A program made the translations under genes and the position numbers. A model generated the notes under the pieces. That model did no database searches. It worked only from the letters and a program-made list of their open reading frames with translations, and was not told the origin of the DNA. From a virus, in IMG/VR virus record IMGVR_UViG_3300047297_000042, positions 1 through 28,894 of that record: 28,894 nucleotides of DNA; one strand, written 5' to 3'. Within the stretch, counting starts at the first letter, position 1. Every line of letters starts with the position of its first letter. Of the stretch, positions 14,982 to 22,563 are shown in pieces.

Positions 14982-15449
14982 TTATCCGATAAATTTCATA
15001 AGCATTGGAAGTATCTTGGTTATGATAGCGCCGATAACGATACCACCACCAATCATAATATACTTGGTTTTTTCCAATTTGTCAATACGGTTTTTATGTT
15101 TTTCTTCTTCTTTATCGACAGAACCCTTCAGTTCTTTGATAGCAGAAAGAAGTTTATCTTCAGTGGACTGAATTTTTGCTTCAAGTTCTCTGGTAGTAGT
15201 AGTGATACGCGAATGTAACTCGGCGTTACTTGCCTGTGTTTCTTTACGGTGCACTTCTAAACTTTGGTAAATATCTTCGTTGACATTTTCTTGCCTCTCC
15301 AGTTTAGTATCGTGCACCGCAAGCATTTTGTTGATACAGTTGGAGACGTCGCCGATCTTTTCAATCGCCACATCTAGGCGACCGAACACAACCTGCACTT
15401 GCTTCAGGTCATGCTCAAGAACGGCGACTTTTGTCTCCAACGTGTCCAT
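14982..15449 (-). CDS. Coiled-coil protein with C-terminal membrane anchor
   Basis: About 125 residues of heptad-rich, charged sequence (from LETKVAVLEHDLKQVQ to KNRIDKLEKTKY) are followed by one C-terminal hydrophobic helix, IMIGGGIVIGAIITKILPMLM. This makes it a tail-anchored protein with the bulk on one side of the membrane. The arrangement resembles XhlA-type accessory lysis proteins in outline, but without clear sequence identity. It is the last of a set coupled with the endolysin, so a lysis-related role is plausible. The start overlaps the EF-hand gene stop (TAATG). Confidence 0.65.
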   Translation of the reverse strand: MDTLETKVAVLEHDLKQVQVVFGRLDVAIEKIGDVSNCINKMLAVHDTKLERQENVNEDIYQSLEVHRKETQASNAELHSRITTTTRELEAKIQSTEDKLLSAIKELKGSVDKEEEKHKNRIDKLEKTKYIMIGGGIVIGAIITKILPMLMKFIG

Positions 15450-15637
15450 TATTTTGCCTTTGGTTTACGTCCGCGAGCCTTCTTGACTGCGGTTTCTACC
15501 TGTGCCTTAACTTCCTTGACCTTGACTTCTGCCTTGTCGACAGCAGCATTGAGTTCAAGAATGTCGATCTTTCCGTCGTTGTTTGTGTCAACGAAACCGA
15601 AAAGTTTTTTAATTGCGTCTTTAATCTTAGTAAGCAT
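15449..15637 (-). CDS. EF-hand miniprotein, 62 residues
   Basis: VDTNNDGKIDILEL matches the 12-residue EF-hand calcium loop at every ligand position: Asp17, Asn19, Asp21, Lys23 backbone, Asp25, and Glu28, with the fixed Gly22 and Ile24. An amphipathic Lys-rich helix precedes it. An Ala/Lys/Val helix and a basic tail (KKARGRKPKAK) follow. A single EF-hand usually works as a dimer or as part of a larger complex. An earlier ATG five codons upstream lies within the endolysin stop, but the chosen ATG has GGGGA eight bases upstream. Position between the endolysin and the coiled-coil membrane protein hints at calcium-dependent control or assembly, as inference. Confidence 0.7.
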   Translation of the reverse strand: MLTKIKDAIKKLFGFVDTNNDGKIDILELNAAVDKAEVKVKEVKAQVETAVKKARGRKPKAK

Positions 15638-15642
15638 TGTTG

Positions 15643-16818
15643 TTATCCCCATGCTGCGTATTGTTTGGTTTTCTTAATTCGATCATCGAGACCATGAGTA
15701 CCACCGTTTACACGACGAGTGATCTGTCCGATAACTGCATCACTCACACCCTTGTCAGCGATTGCAAACAGGTTGTTCTTACGGAAGAACCACAATGCTG
15801 ATTCGAATGCAAGTTCAGTCGCAACGATATCTGGATTTGTCAGAACATCTGGTCTTCCAATATCTTGAGCGAATTGAGTGTAATTGCTCTTACCAGTTAA
15901 CTGGATCGGACCACGTCCACGGAACTTCCATCCATCACCTGAAGATTCTGGTCCATTACCCATGCGATTAGCATAAACCTTGTTGGCAATCTTCTCTGGT
16001 TTACGAGCATATCCAGCAGTCGATGCGATTGTTGGGAAATACTTCTTGAAGATACCGTTGAGTCCCTTGTCTGAATAGTTCAGGTTCTCTGAGAATACCT
16101 TAAATCCACCTGACTCGTGCGCACACTGACCGAAGAAGTGTGCTGCTTGTGAAGTCGAAAGTTTGAAGTAATCTTTTGCTGCCTTGAAAGTTCCTGGACC
16201 CCACTTACCATCAGCGGCGACACCACACTTCGCTTGAAGTGCTGCCATTGGACCAAGACCAGATACATTCGCTGCTGTTTTTGTTGCTGCCTTAGCAACC
16301 TGAGCAACTGCTTGAACGGGTGCACCTGCTTCCTTGGTAGTGCTTGGATCAAAGTCCTTAACTGGTGTGTAAGATGTTCCACCTGACTTAGACTTGGTAG
16401 CGATCAGACGTTGACGACGATTGCCACCTTCTTTCTTGATCGATGCATGCACCCATCCAGAGTTCTTGTCACCTGCAGTGTAGAATTCCAGAATGACTTG
16501 GTCAAACTCTAGATTATCTGCCACCCAGTCTGCTACGACCTTGTTCGAAACACCTTGGACTTCAAAGTCAATCGCTTGACCATTAACGTGCTGGGATGTT
16601 TTCGATCCACCAACTGCCTTATTAACCAGTGGTGCGCGATACGAAGAGTTGACTGTAACTGGTCCAAACTTAGCACGAACAGGTTCGAGAATCTTTTCGC
16701 AGCAGTAGCGCATGTTCTCAATATGTTCAGCAGTTGGTGTGTTAGGAATACCAAGACGCTTTGCGGTTGGTGAGACAATCATCTCTGCTAGTGTAAAATG
16801 TTCAGTTAGTTGTGTCAT
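15643..16818 (-). CDS. Bifunctional endolysin: M15 peptidase plus GH19 glycosidase
   Basis: Residues 1-135 are an M15-type peptidase (D-Ala-D-Ala carboxypeptidase/L-alanoyl-D-Glu endopeptidase fold) with zinc ligands His77, Asp84 (SQHVNGQAIDF) and His124 (GWVHASI). An Ala/Thr/Lys linker (about 140-185) leads to a GH19 domain resembling chitinase or lysozyme. CGVAADGKWGPGT opens it, Glu235 in AHESGG and Glu244 in SENLNYS are the catalytic pair, and FRGRGPIQLTGKSNY is the classical GH19 signature. It should cut both peptide cross-links and glycan strands of peptidoglycan. There is no signal peptide, so it needs a holin. The start is coupled by TAATG to the two-helix membrane protein. Confidence 0.88.
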   Translation of the reverse strand: MTQLTEHFTLAEMIVSPTAKRLGIPNTPTAEHIENMRYCCEKILEPVRAKFGPVTVNSSYRAPLVNKAVGGSKTSQHVNGQAIDFEVQGVSNKVVADWVADNLEFDQVILEFYTAGDKNSGWVHASIKKEGGNRRQRLIATKSKSGGTSYTPVKDFDPSTTKEAGAPVQAVAQVAKAATKTAANVSGLGPMAALQAKCGVAADGKWGPGTFKAAKDYFKLSTSQAAHFFGQCAHESGGFKVFSENLNYSDKGLNGIFKKYFPTIASTAGYARKPEKIANKVYANRMGNGPESSGDGWKFRGRGPIQLTGKSNYTQFAQDIGRPDVLTNPDIVATELAFESALWFFRKNNLFAIADKGVSDAVIGQITRRVNGGTHGLDDRIKKTKQYAAWG

Positions 16819-17270
16819 TAGAATGGTCCAAAATCGTCATCAGAATCTTTATACTTGTCAATCGCTGCCATCAGTTTGATTTCAGTATCTGCTTCGATCG
16901 ACTCTGCTTGCGCATTAATTACATGCGCTTCTGCTAGTGCTTTATGATCAGTCTTACCCAGTTCCTGGACCTTTACGTTAGGATCAAACTCAGAAGTCTT
17001 CATACCCATCATAGTTGCGAATGCACCAACGAAGGCACCTACGATTGTCGAGAATGCAGGTCCAATAATCTTGAAGATTTCATTGTTGTCGATTGTCTCG
17101 TTTGGAACAAACAGACCAATCATCATTGTAACAACAACTGACATCATGATGATGCCTAGAATTGCTGCTGCCATCTTCATAATGGTAAGTTGGATCTTGC
17201 CCTTTTCGATTTCTAGTTCTTGAAGAGTATCAATCTCTTTTCCAACTGAGAAAAAATTTAACAAACTCAT
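16818..17270 (-). CDS. Two-helix membrane protein, holin candidate
   Basis: The 150-residue protein has two strong membrane helices, MAAAILGIIMMSVVVTMMIGLFV and a second in IIGPAFSTIVGAFVGAFATMMG. An N-terminal charged helix precedes them, and the C-terminal tail is acidic and helical, ending DSDDDFGPF. This topology and the direct coupling to the endolysin gene favour a holin or holin-like role. Similar proteins are present as unnamed membrane proteins in cyanophage-like genomes. The tail of about 60 residues is longer than in most holins. AAGGA lies six bases before ATG. Confidence 0.5.
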   Translation of the reverse strand: MSLLNFFSVGKEIDTLQELEIEKGKIQLTIMKMAAAILGIIMMSVVVTMMIGLFVPNETIDNNEIFKIIGPAFSTIVGAFVGAFATMMGMKTSEFDPNVKVQELGKTDHKALAEAHVINAQAESIEADTEIKLMAAIDKYKDSDDDFGPF

Positions 17271-17271
17271 A

Positions 17272-17823
17272 TTACTTCCTTCTAATCAATGCAGCAGTAG
17301 ACTTCTTCTTGTTCTTTTTCTTGTATCTTGCTTGCTGACCTTTTGTAATTCCAGGTTCTGCTTGGTTTGCCTTGGTTGGATGTGGGATACCGATACCCGC
17401 AACACCACCACCAGCAACACCCATTTCTTCAATGAATTGAGCGAAAGACTTTAACTTCTCTGATTCAAGTTCCTCAGCGAGATCCTTAACATCTTGTCGT
17501 TCTTGTGTCATATAGAATACTTCCTCTAATATCTCGTCGTCATATTCGACACCCTCTCTTACCAGCGCAACAGCAGTAGCAAAAGATAGGAATTGTTTGT
17601 TCTCAAGAGGAACCTTCTCAATAATACGCTTTAAGCGGAACACCATACGATGAAGTAGACTGTATGCCTCTTGTTCTTCAGTTGTATTTAGTTCGTTTTC
17701 TTTTTTGAGACGATTACCACGTTTGTCTATAAGTCCGAGACGATATGCGTCCTGCTGATCGAAGGGAGTCGTCAGCAAACGTAGAATTCTATAAGTTATA
17801 AGTGCGTCAACAAACCTAGACAT
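17272..17823 (-). CDS. Conserved T4-like phage protein, 183 residues
   Basis: It opens MSRFVDALITYRILRLLTTPF, then AYRLGLIDKRGN, then LLHRMVFRLKRIIEKVP. I recognise this from a family shared by marine T4-like phages, always annotated as hypothetical. The core is helical. The middle has a Gly-rich stretch (GVAGGGVAGIGIPHP) followed by a strongly basic C-terminus (QQARYKKKNKKKS) that could touch DNA or the membrane. Its gene neighbours across related phages are structural and lysis genes, as here, so it may be virion-associated. It overlaps the preceding gene by eight bases. Confidence 0.65.
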   Translation of the reverse strand: MSRFVDALITYRILRLLTTPFDQQDAYRLGLIDKRGNRLKKENELNTTEEQEAYSLLHRMVFRLKRIIEKVPLENKQFLSFATAVALVREGVEYDDEILEEVFYMTQERQDVKDLAEELESEKLKSFAQFIEEMGVAGGGVAGIGIPHPTKANQAEPGITKGQQARYKKKNKKKSTAALIRRK

Positions 17824-18178
17824 TAAGTTCCCTTAATTTAGTAACGATATCTGAATCAAAATTTATGTCATTCTTATAATCTGGAGTTATTCTATTGATG
17901 AACACTAGAAAAGTTTTTAAATACGACCAATACTTCTCTTCAATTTTGTAGAACAGCATTTGTGTTGCTGAATTATCAAATACATTATAAAGAATTATTA
18001 GATGATTCAAAATAAGACGTTCATTTAAGACACCAGAAGATTCATATCTTTTGAATAATCTCTTTATATATTTAAATCTTTTTATGTCTTCTTCAAGATC
18101 TGACATTCCATTACAACTGGGATTGTCATAGTTCTTAATTGCAAACATCAAAAAATTATCATTATTAAGTTCAATCAT
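17816..18178 (-). CDS. Conserved T4-like phage protein, 120 residues
   Basis: An all-helical protein with the recognisable segments KNYDNPSCNG, DIKRFKYIKRLFKRY and NERLILNHLIILYNVF. I recall this family from T4-like phages (probably DUF7207), with no known function. It is more A/T-rich and Asn/Ile-rich than its neighbours. It overlaps the next gene by eight bases and is coupled to it. No catalytic motif is seen. Confidence 0.65.
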   Translation of the reverse strand: MIELNNDNFLMFAIKNYDNPSCNGMSDLEEDIKRFKYIKRLFKRYESSGVLNERLILNHLIILYNVFDNSATQMLFYKIEEKYWSYLKTFLVFINRITPDYKNDINFDSDIVTKLRELNV

Positions 18179-18179
18179 A

Positions 18180-18632
18180 TTATGATACTGTCGCAGTTCC
18201 CCCGAGGAAATACCAATTTCCTGACAAGAAGATCAATGTTGCAGTATCACCTGCCGAATTGAATACGATCGAAGAATGACCAATATTTGCACTGATTGTC
18301 AGAGCATGTCCACCTGTGTTACTGATCATAGCAACCACTTTAATCTGTCCTTCAGTTCCATCAGCAATAGTAAGAGTTCCTGCACCAGAAGGTGAAGTAA
18401 TCTTTGTTACTAAGGTAGTGATGCTGATGGCACCGCCAGCACTTAATGTCTGAGCGGTGCCACCGAGAACAAGATCGTCTTCCAGAACCACGGGAACTGG
18501 AATACCACCAAACAGATTGGCAACAGTAACTTTATGATCATATGGACTTGTCGTTGGTTTCACGAGATACAGGACATCGGTCGGTGAGACCGATGTCGCT
18601 GCAGTCATGGCGGTTACTTTGCTATCTGCCAT
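18180..18632 (-). CDS. Beta-rich virion structural protein, probable fibre or decoration subunit
   Basis: The N-terminus KVTAMTAATSVSPTDVLYLV is of the type found at the start of phage fibre proteins. The remainder is Gly/Thr/Ser/Val rich and beta-predicted, ending in a repeat-like layer (GTEGQIKVVAMISNTGGHAL, then LIFLSGNWYFLGG). That C-terminus is common in receptor-proximal and appendage proteins of marine phages. Its location after the larger structural gene suggests that both are virion components. An unusually strong inverted repeat lies in its first codons. Exact role, tail fibre or capsid decoration, cannot be decided. Confidence 0.6.
   Translation of the reverse strand: MADSKVTAMTAATSVSPTDVLYLVKPTTSPYDHKVTVANLFGGIPVPVVLEDDLVLGGTAQTLSAGGAISITTLVTKITSPSGAGTLTIADGTEGQIKVVAMISNTGGHALTISANIGHSSIVFNSAGDTATLIFLSGNWYFLGGTATVS
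18573..18597. repeat. Perfect 10-bp inverted repeat in the 5' coding region
   Basis: GACATCGGTC and GACCGATGTC are separated by five bases, giving a 10-bp GC-rich stem without mismatch. It lies 35-60 bases inside the structural gene above and encodes ATSVSPTDV. No T tract follows on either strand. Confidence 0.7.
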
Positions 18633-18638
18633 TTTCTA

Positions 18639-20201
18639 TTAGTCCTCTGGGAACTGGATATCGTCCGAAGCATCGCTGTTAATGCCATTCTTGGACATCG
18701 CAACGAGAACCTCATACTGAATACGACCAGCATGTGCTCCAGTTAGAACCTTGCGCTTGACCCAACCAGTATGAGCAACAGCACCAGAGGCACCAACCGA
18801 ATCACCTTGGTTTACACCAAGAGCAGCATTTGCTGTTGCGGCAGTTGCTGCATACTTTTCGAAATACTGATCATTGTTACCTGTTCCTGAAATATCAATA
18901 ACAGTTTCAGTTGTATATGTTAAACCAGTTAGAGTACCAGCAGTTGTGGTAAGAGCACCACCTGATTCATCTGTCAGAGTGAACCCAGTTACGTTTGGTG
19001 AAGTACCAGTTACAGCAGAAACCTTATAGACGTTTCCTGTTGCATAACCAGTGATTGTTGCAGTACCACCAAGAGTACCAGTGATAGTAACACGGTCACC
19101 AGCAGCGAGACTTGAGGCACCACAAGTAAACTGACCACCAGTGCCTGAAACAGCAACAGTTGCTGCTAGAGTTCCAGATGAGTTTGCTGCTTTGACCTTG
19201 AAGGCATTCGCAGTACGCCCAGCAGTAGCAACATAGTAACTTGTGCCAGATGTTAGACCTGTAGCAGAAGTGCCACCACCGTTGTTATAGACAACGCGAT
19301 CACCAGCAACAAGACCGTGTCCTGTGTAAGCAATAGTGTCTGTTCCTGTAGTTACACCCGAAGTTGGGATAGTAACTCTTGCCTTAGCAATTGTAACAGT
19401 TGGTGCAGTTTCATACGATGAACCGTTATTTGAAACTGTAATTGCTGTGACAGCGCCACCAGAGATAGTAGCAGTCGCAGCAGCACCCGATCCACCACCA
19501 TTCGCAAAGGTAACAGCAGGTGCTTCAACGTAAAGAGTACCACCCTGAATCAGAGCAACTGCCGACACGTAACCACCAGATTGGTCACCATGAATTTCGT
19601 ATTGATCAACACCAAATACTTGTGTCGATTCAAAGTCTGTCGTCGCAACCGAAGCAATCGAAGTTGGTTTTTCGTGGATGCTATAGTTAGTTCCTGAACC
19701 AACAGCAGTTAGCGTTGTTCCTGGGTTAGCATTAATTACTGTTGCAACTGTATCGCTGGTGATAGCGATTACAATCATTTCTTGGGTATCAATACGAACA
19801 ATATCACCAACTAGAAGTTCAGTTGTAAAAGCAGTGCTCGAACCTGTTAGAGTTGCACGACCATATACGAGACTTAGTGTGAATGTATGCGCCGAACCAA
19901 CACCATCAGTCGACGCGATGACTGTTGGAACATTGTGAAGTGCATTTGCTTCTGTTGTTGCAAGAGCAAATGTATTTGCAGTAACGTTAGTTACATAGTA
20001 TGTGCTACCATCAGTCAAACCAACCACGGAAGTACCGCCACCGTTGGAATAAACTACAGGATCACCAAGTTGAAATGGATGGCCCGATGAAGTATAAACA
20101 CCAGCAGCGTGACCTGATGCTGCATTGAATGTGATAGAAGGTGCAGTAAGTTCTACTGTACCCGATTGTGACTTTCTGTCGTAATTACCCCATGCTGACA
20201 T
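18639..20201 (-). CDS. Large beta-rich virion structural protein with internal repeats
   Basis: The 520-residue protein is rich in Thr, Gly, Ser, Ala and Val, almost without Cys. It contains a repeated unit of about 45 residues. Copy 1 (39-84) and copy 2 (293-338) share SGHP/TGHG, GDxVVYxNGGGTSxxGL and STYYV/TSYYV, ending in an ANTFAL or ANAFKV strand. A weaker third copy spans about 362-415. Residues 209-272 form another module with GGGSGAAATATISGG and a YETAPTVTI ending, known from cyanophage structural proteins. The first residues, MSAWGNYDRK, are typical of such proteins. It is probably a tail-appendage or decoration protein. It is coupled to the repeat protein upstream (TAATG). Confidence 0.7.
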   Translation of the reverse strand: MSAWGNYDRKSQSGTVELTAPSITFNAASGHAAGVYTSSGHPFQLGDPVVYSNGGGTSVVGLTDGSTYYVTNVTANTFALATTEANALHNVPTVIASTDGVGSAHTFTLSLVYGRATLTGSSTAFTTELLVGDIVRIDTQEMIVIAITSDTVATVINANPGTTLTAVGSGTNYSIHEKPTSIASVATTDFESTQVFGVDQYEIHGDQSGGYVSAVALIQGGTLYVEAPAVTFANGGGSGAAATATISGGAVTAITVSNNGSSYETAPTVTIAKARVTIPTSGVTTGTDTIAYTGHGLVAGDRVVYNNGGGTSATGLTSGTSYYVATAGRTANAFKVKAANSSGTLAATVAVSGTGGQFTCGASSLAAGDRVTITGTLGGTATITGYATGNVYKVSAVTGTSPNVTGFTLTDESGGALTTTAGTLTGLTYTTETVIDISGTGNNDQYFEKYAATAATANAALGVNQGDSVGASGAVAHTGWVKRKVLTGAHAGRIQYEVLVAMSKNGINSDASDDIQFPED

Positions 20202-21811
20202 TAATTGTCTCCCTTTTTATATTCTTGATCTACATGATTGAAAAATTCTTTACGCTTTGCTTCATCAAGTTCCGAGGGAGACTTGATGCCATATTCATTT
20301 AGAGCAGTTTCAAATGCAGTCTTGTATGACTCATTCATCTTCTTTACTGCATCAATATCTTCTTTGGTCAGTTTCTTGACTGCGGTGGAAATACCTCTTT
20401 CGCGCTTACCAATAGTGTCAAAGTTTTTCTGAGATCTTTCATCTTTAGCAATCTTTAGGCCGGCTGTAACACCTTGAGTACCTATCTTTGTGGCAGCCTT
20501 CTTGATGTAACGACCCATTGTATCCTTTGAAAGCTCATCAATCTGCTCTGCGTCTTCAGACACAATCCGCGCACTCTTTGTTGTGCTAAGGCTCTTATAA
20601 TGATTTAGAGCCTTAAACGCATTATCTGCGCTAACAGGTTTTTTGCTCTTTTGGCCTGTAACATGAGTTACCTCGATGTGCTGTTTGCCAGCTTCATCGA
20701 TCTGCTCTGCATCTTCTCTAGTCAACTTCTTGACAGCAGTTTCGATACCCTTGTGACGCTTCGATAACTTCTTTTCCAAATGCTTCGAAGGATTACCAGC
20801 GCCTGCTTCTTTGTATCCTTGTCTCCAAGCAGTTAGATCAATGGAAGCAGCAGCCTTTTTAACATAGCGGCCTGCCATTGCCTTTGAGATCTCATGGACC
20901 TGTTCGACTTCTTCCTTAGTCAGTTTATCAACTGCTCTTTTGATTCCTGTCTCACGATTCTTACGCAGACGCTCTGCCTTATCGTAAGTGTGTTGGTTAA
21001 ATCTTTTACCGAAGTGTCCTGTCTCACTGTCACCTTGGTATGCAGCGATTTTTGTCAACGGAACATTCTTTGGTGACATTACATTCTTTGGTTGTTCAGC
21101 GCCTGATGCTTTCTTAACATAAGAACCTAGTGTTGCCTTTGAGATCTCGTCAACCTGTTCGACTTCTTCAGTAGCAGGAACACGAGCAGGTTTAACACCT
21201 GACATAGTGCCACCCCATTTCTTACGACCAGCAAGTTCGCGACTCTTGGTGCGATCCTTACCACCTTCGTTGTCAGCAATAGACTTTGCCTTCATCGAGT
21301 AGCGACCAACAGTAGCACGCGACAGTTCGTCGATGCGCTCTTCGTTCATCTCACCCTGCATGTAGTTGCTTGCGGTTGTGATGTAATCTTCTGCCAGAGT
21401 AATCTTTGACTGAACCCACTCAGGTAGGTTCGTATCAGCACTCAGCATATCATGCATTTGCTGCGAGTTAGCAATGATTGACTTCAGTTGGGACATTGCC
21501 ATGTCACCTTCGTAGTCATACTCTTGCTTTTCTTTTGCCTCAGTAGCATAAGTCTTAGCACCAGCACGTGCCTTATTGAAGATTGTGTCGTCACCAAGAA
21601 CGATATACATCATCGAGTTGATGAATGTTGCCATTACATCACGCTCTGGACCTTGTAGTGCTGCACCCATCTGAACCTTAGCAATCGACTTACGAAGCAG
21701 TGGCAGAGTGTTTTGCGGCATCAGACCAGCACGAACTAGTTGCTGCAAACGAGCATCCATATCCATGCTTTCTGAGAGAACTGTATCTCTAATTGTTTGT
21801 TCAAGTCTCAT
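20201..21811 (-). CDS. Repeat-bearing phage protein, probable internal virion or scaffold-associated protein
   Basis: The N-terminal 150 residues are unique and helical. The rest is built from a repeated pair. Unit A, of the form EQ-I/V-DE-I/L-SK-x-T-x-GRY-x-KKA, occurs at about 160-175, 215-235, 300-320 and 419-439. Unit B, GI-x-x-AV-x-KLT-K/R-E, occurs at 289-300, 355-366 and 473-484. The C-terminus has SPSELDEAKRKEFFNHVD, a motif I know from other phage proteins of this group. It is highly charged and soluble. It follows an exact late promoter, and AGAGGA is eight bases before ATG, so strong late expression is expected. Function is unknown; head-interior or scaffold roles are inferred from context. 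Confidence 0.6.
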   Translation of the reverse strand: MRLEQTIRDTVLSESMDMDARLQQLVRAGLMPQNTLPLLRKSIAKVQMGAALQGPERDVMATFINSMMYIVLGDDTIFNKARAGAKTYATEAKEKQEYDYEGDMAMSQLKSIIANSQQMHDMLSADTNLPEWVQSKITLAEDYITTASNYMQGEMNEERIDELSRATVGRYSMKAKSIADNEGGKDRTKSRELAGRKKWGGTMSGVKPARVPATEEVEQVDEISKATLGSYVKKASGAEQPKNVMSPKNVPLTKIAAYQGDSETGHFGKRFNQHTYDKAERLRKNRETGIKRAVDKLTKEEVEQVHEISKAMAGRYVKKAAASIDLTAWRQGYKEAGAGNPSKHLEKKLSKRHKGIETAVKKLTREDAEQIDEAGKQHIEVTHVTGQKSKKPVSADNAFKALNHYKSLSTTKSARIVSEDAEQIDELSKDTMGRYIKKAATKIGTQGVTAGLKIAKDERSQKNFDTIGKRERGISTAVKKLTKEDIDAVKKMNESYKTAFETALNEYGIKSPSELDEAKRKEFFNHVDQEYKKGDN

Positions 21812-21836
21812 TGTAGTTTTCCTCTAATCTTTTCTC

Positions 21837-21844
21837 TATTTATA
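21837..21844 (-). promoter_or_regulatory. T4-type late promoter, exact TATAAATA
   Basis: The exact octamer on the minus strand lies between the Dps-like gene stop and the start of the 536-residue repeat protein, 26 bases ahead of its ATG. It is in a true intergenic gap. A late start here would drive the repeat protein and the structural genes below it. Confidence 0.75.
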
Positions 21845-22282
21845 TCATTTAGAGGTTGCGCGAAGCACCCAACCATGTTTAGCATGGACATCTAAACGTT
21901 CTTCAAGAAGATTTACTAATCCGCGATTACCGTCTGCATCTGCTAGTTTATGTGCAGAATTTAATGCTTCAATCACTGCACCATTGGCATCAATTAAATC
22001 CACAATCATACCAGAAACATCAACACCGAAAATATTTGATTCTTTGACTGTAGTCATTGATGCCAATTCAGTCATATTGTATGGTGCATAATCATCAAGT
22101 GTGCGAATCTCTTCCGCGATTGTATCAACTGCTGCAAATAACTCTTCGTAAATACCAGCAAAGAAATCATGCATCTGGGAGAAGTCTTTTCCTTCAACAT
22201 TCCAGTGATGCCCGTGTGCCTTGAAATACATACCGAATGTATTTGCAAGAACAACCTTCATTGCTGTTTGTAATTCATCCAT
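21845..22282 (-). CDS. Dps-like ferritin-fold protein
   Basis: HGHHWNVEGKDFSQMHDFF is the Dps signature, and the spacing of ferroxidase ligands fits E. coli Dps: His26, His38 (twelve later), Asp53 and Glu57. The ligand equivalent to E. coli Asp67 is Ala42, so the iron site is probably altered. The 145-residue length is slightly short, without the Lys-rich tail used for DNA binding. Dps proteins form dodecamers that oxidise and store iron and protect DNA from peroxide. The open frame extends 17 codons upstream into the preceding gene, but the ATG two bases after that gene's stop is more likely. A phage could use it to protect DNA during infection or as a virion component. Confidence 0.85.
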   Translation of the reverse strand: MDELQTAMKVVLANTFGMYFKAHGHHWNVEGKDFSQMHDFFAGIYEELFAAVDTIAEEIRTLDDYAPYNMTELASMTTVKESNIFGVDVSGMIVDLIDANGAVIEALNSAHKLADADGNRGLVNLLEERLDVHAKHGWVLRATSK

Positions 22283-22283
22283 A

Positions 22284-22562
22284 TTAACAATCCCATGCTC
22301 TACGCGACCAATAGTTCGCTGATGTTTTATCACTTAAATTACCTTGTCCACCAGAACGTGCACAATATGACTTCTTACGATTCGGAATATGCTTCTTAAT
22401 CGAGAGTTTCTTATCACCAAAGTTTACCTTCTGTGCCTTACCGTCACCATCTGGATCGACATAGACTTTGGACTTCTTAACATCACCTGCCATTGGTTTA
22501 TTAAGAGGAACCTTCTTACCTTGATAGGTTGCTTCAGCAATAAATTCTTTGAATGATAGCAT
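22284..22562 (-). CDS. Small phage protein with capsid-targeting-like N-terminus (DUF6321-like)
   Basis: The 92-residue protein starts MLSFKEFIAEA, very close to the T4 internal protein III start MKTYQEFIAEA, the capsid-targeting sequence cut by the gp21 protease after I-x-E. Here cleavage would fall after Glu10. The rest has VPLNKPMAGDVKKSKVYV, then NFGDKKLSIKKH, then KKSYCARSGG and SANYWSRRAWDC. I recall this pattern as DUF6321 from many marine phages. It is basic, which suits DNA contact inside the head. I used the ATG after the upstream stop, with GAGGAAG ahead; the open frame runs 15 codons further. Head packaging is inference. Confidence 0.7.
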   Translation of the reverse strand: MLSFKEFIAEATYQGKKVPLNKPMAGDVKKSKVYVDPDGDGKAQKVNFGDKKLSIKKHIPNRKKSYCARSGGQGNLSDKTSANYWSRRAWDC

Positions 22563-22563
22563 G

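Noticed and set aside
18639-20201. Repeated segments as a diversity-generating (mutagenic) retroelement target
   Set aside because: No reverse transcriptase or template-repeat pair is present; the repeats are ordinary beta-domain duplications at protein level.
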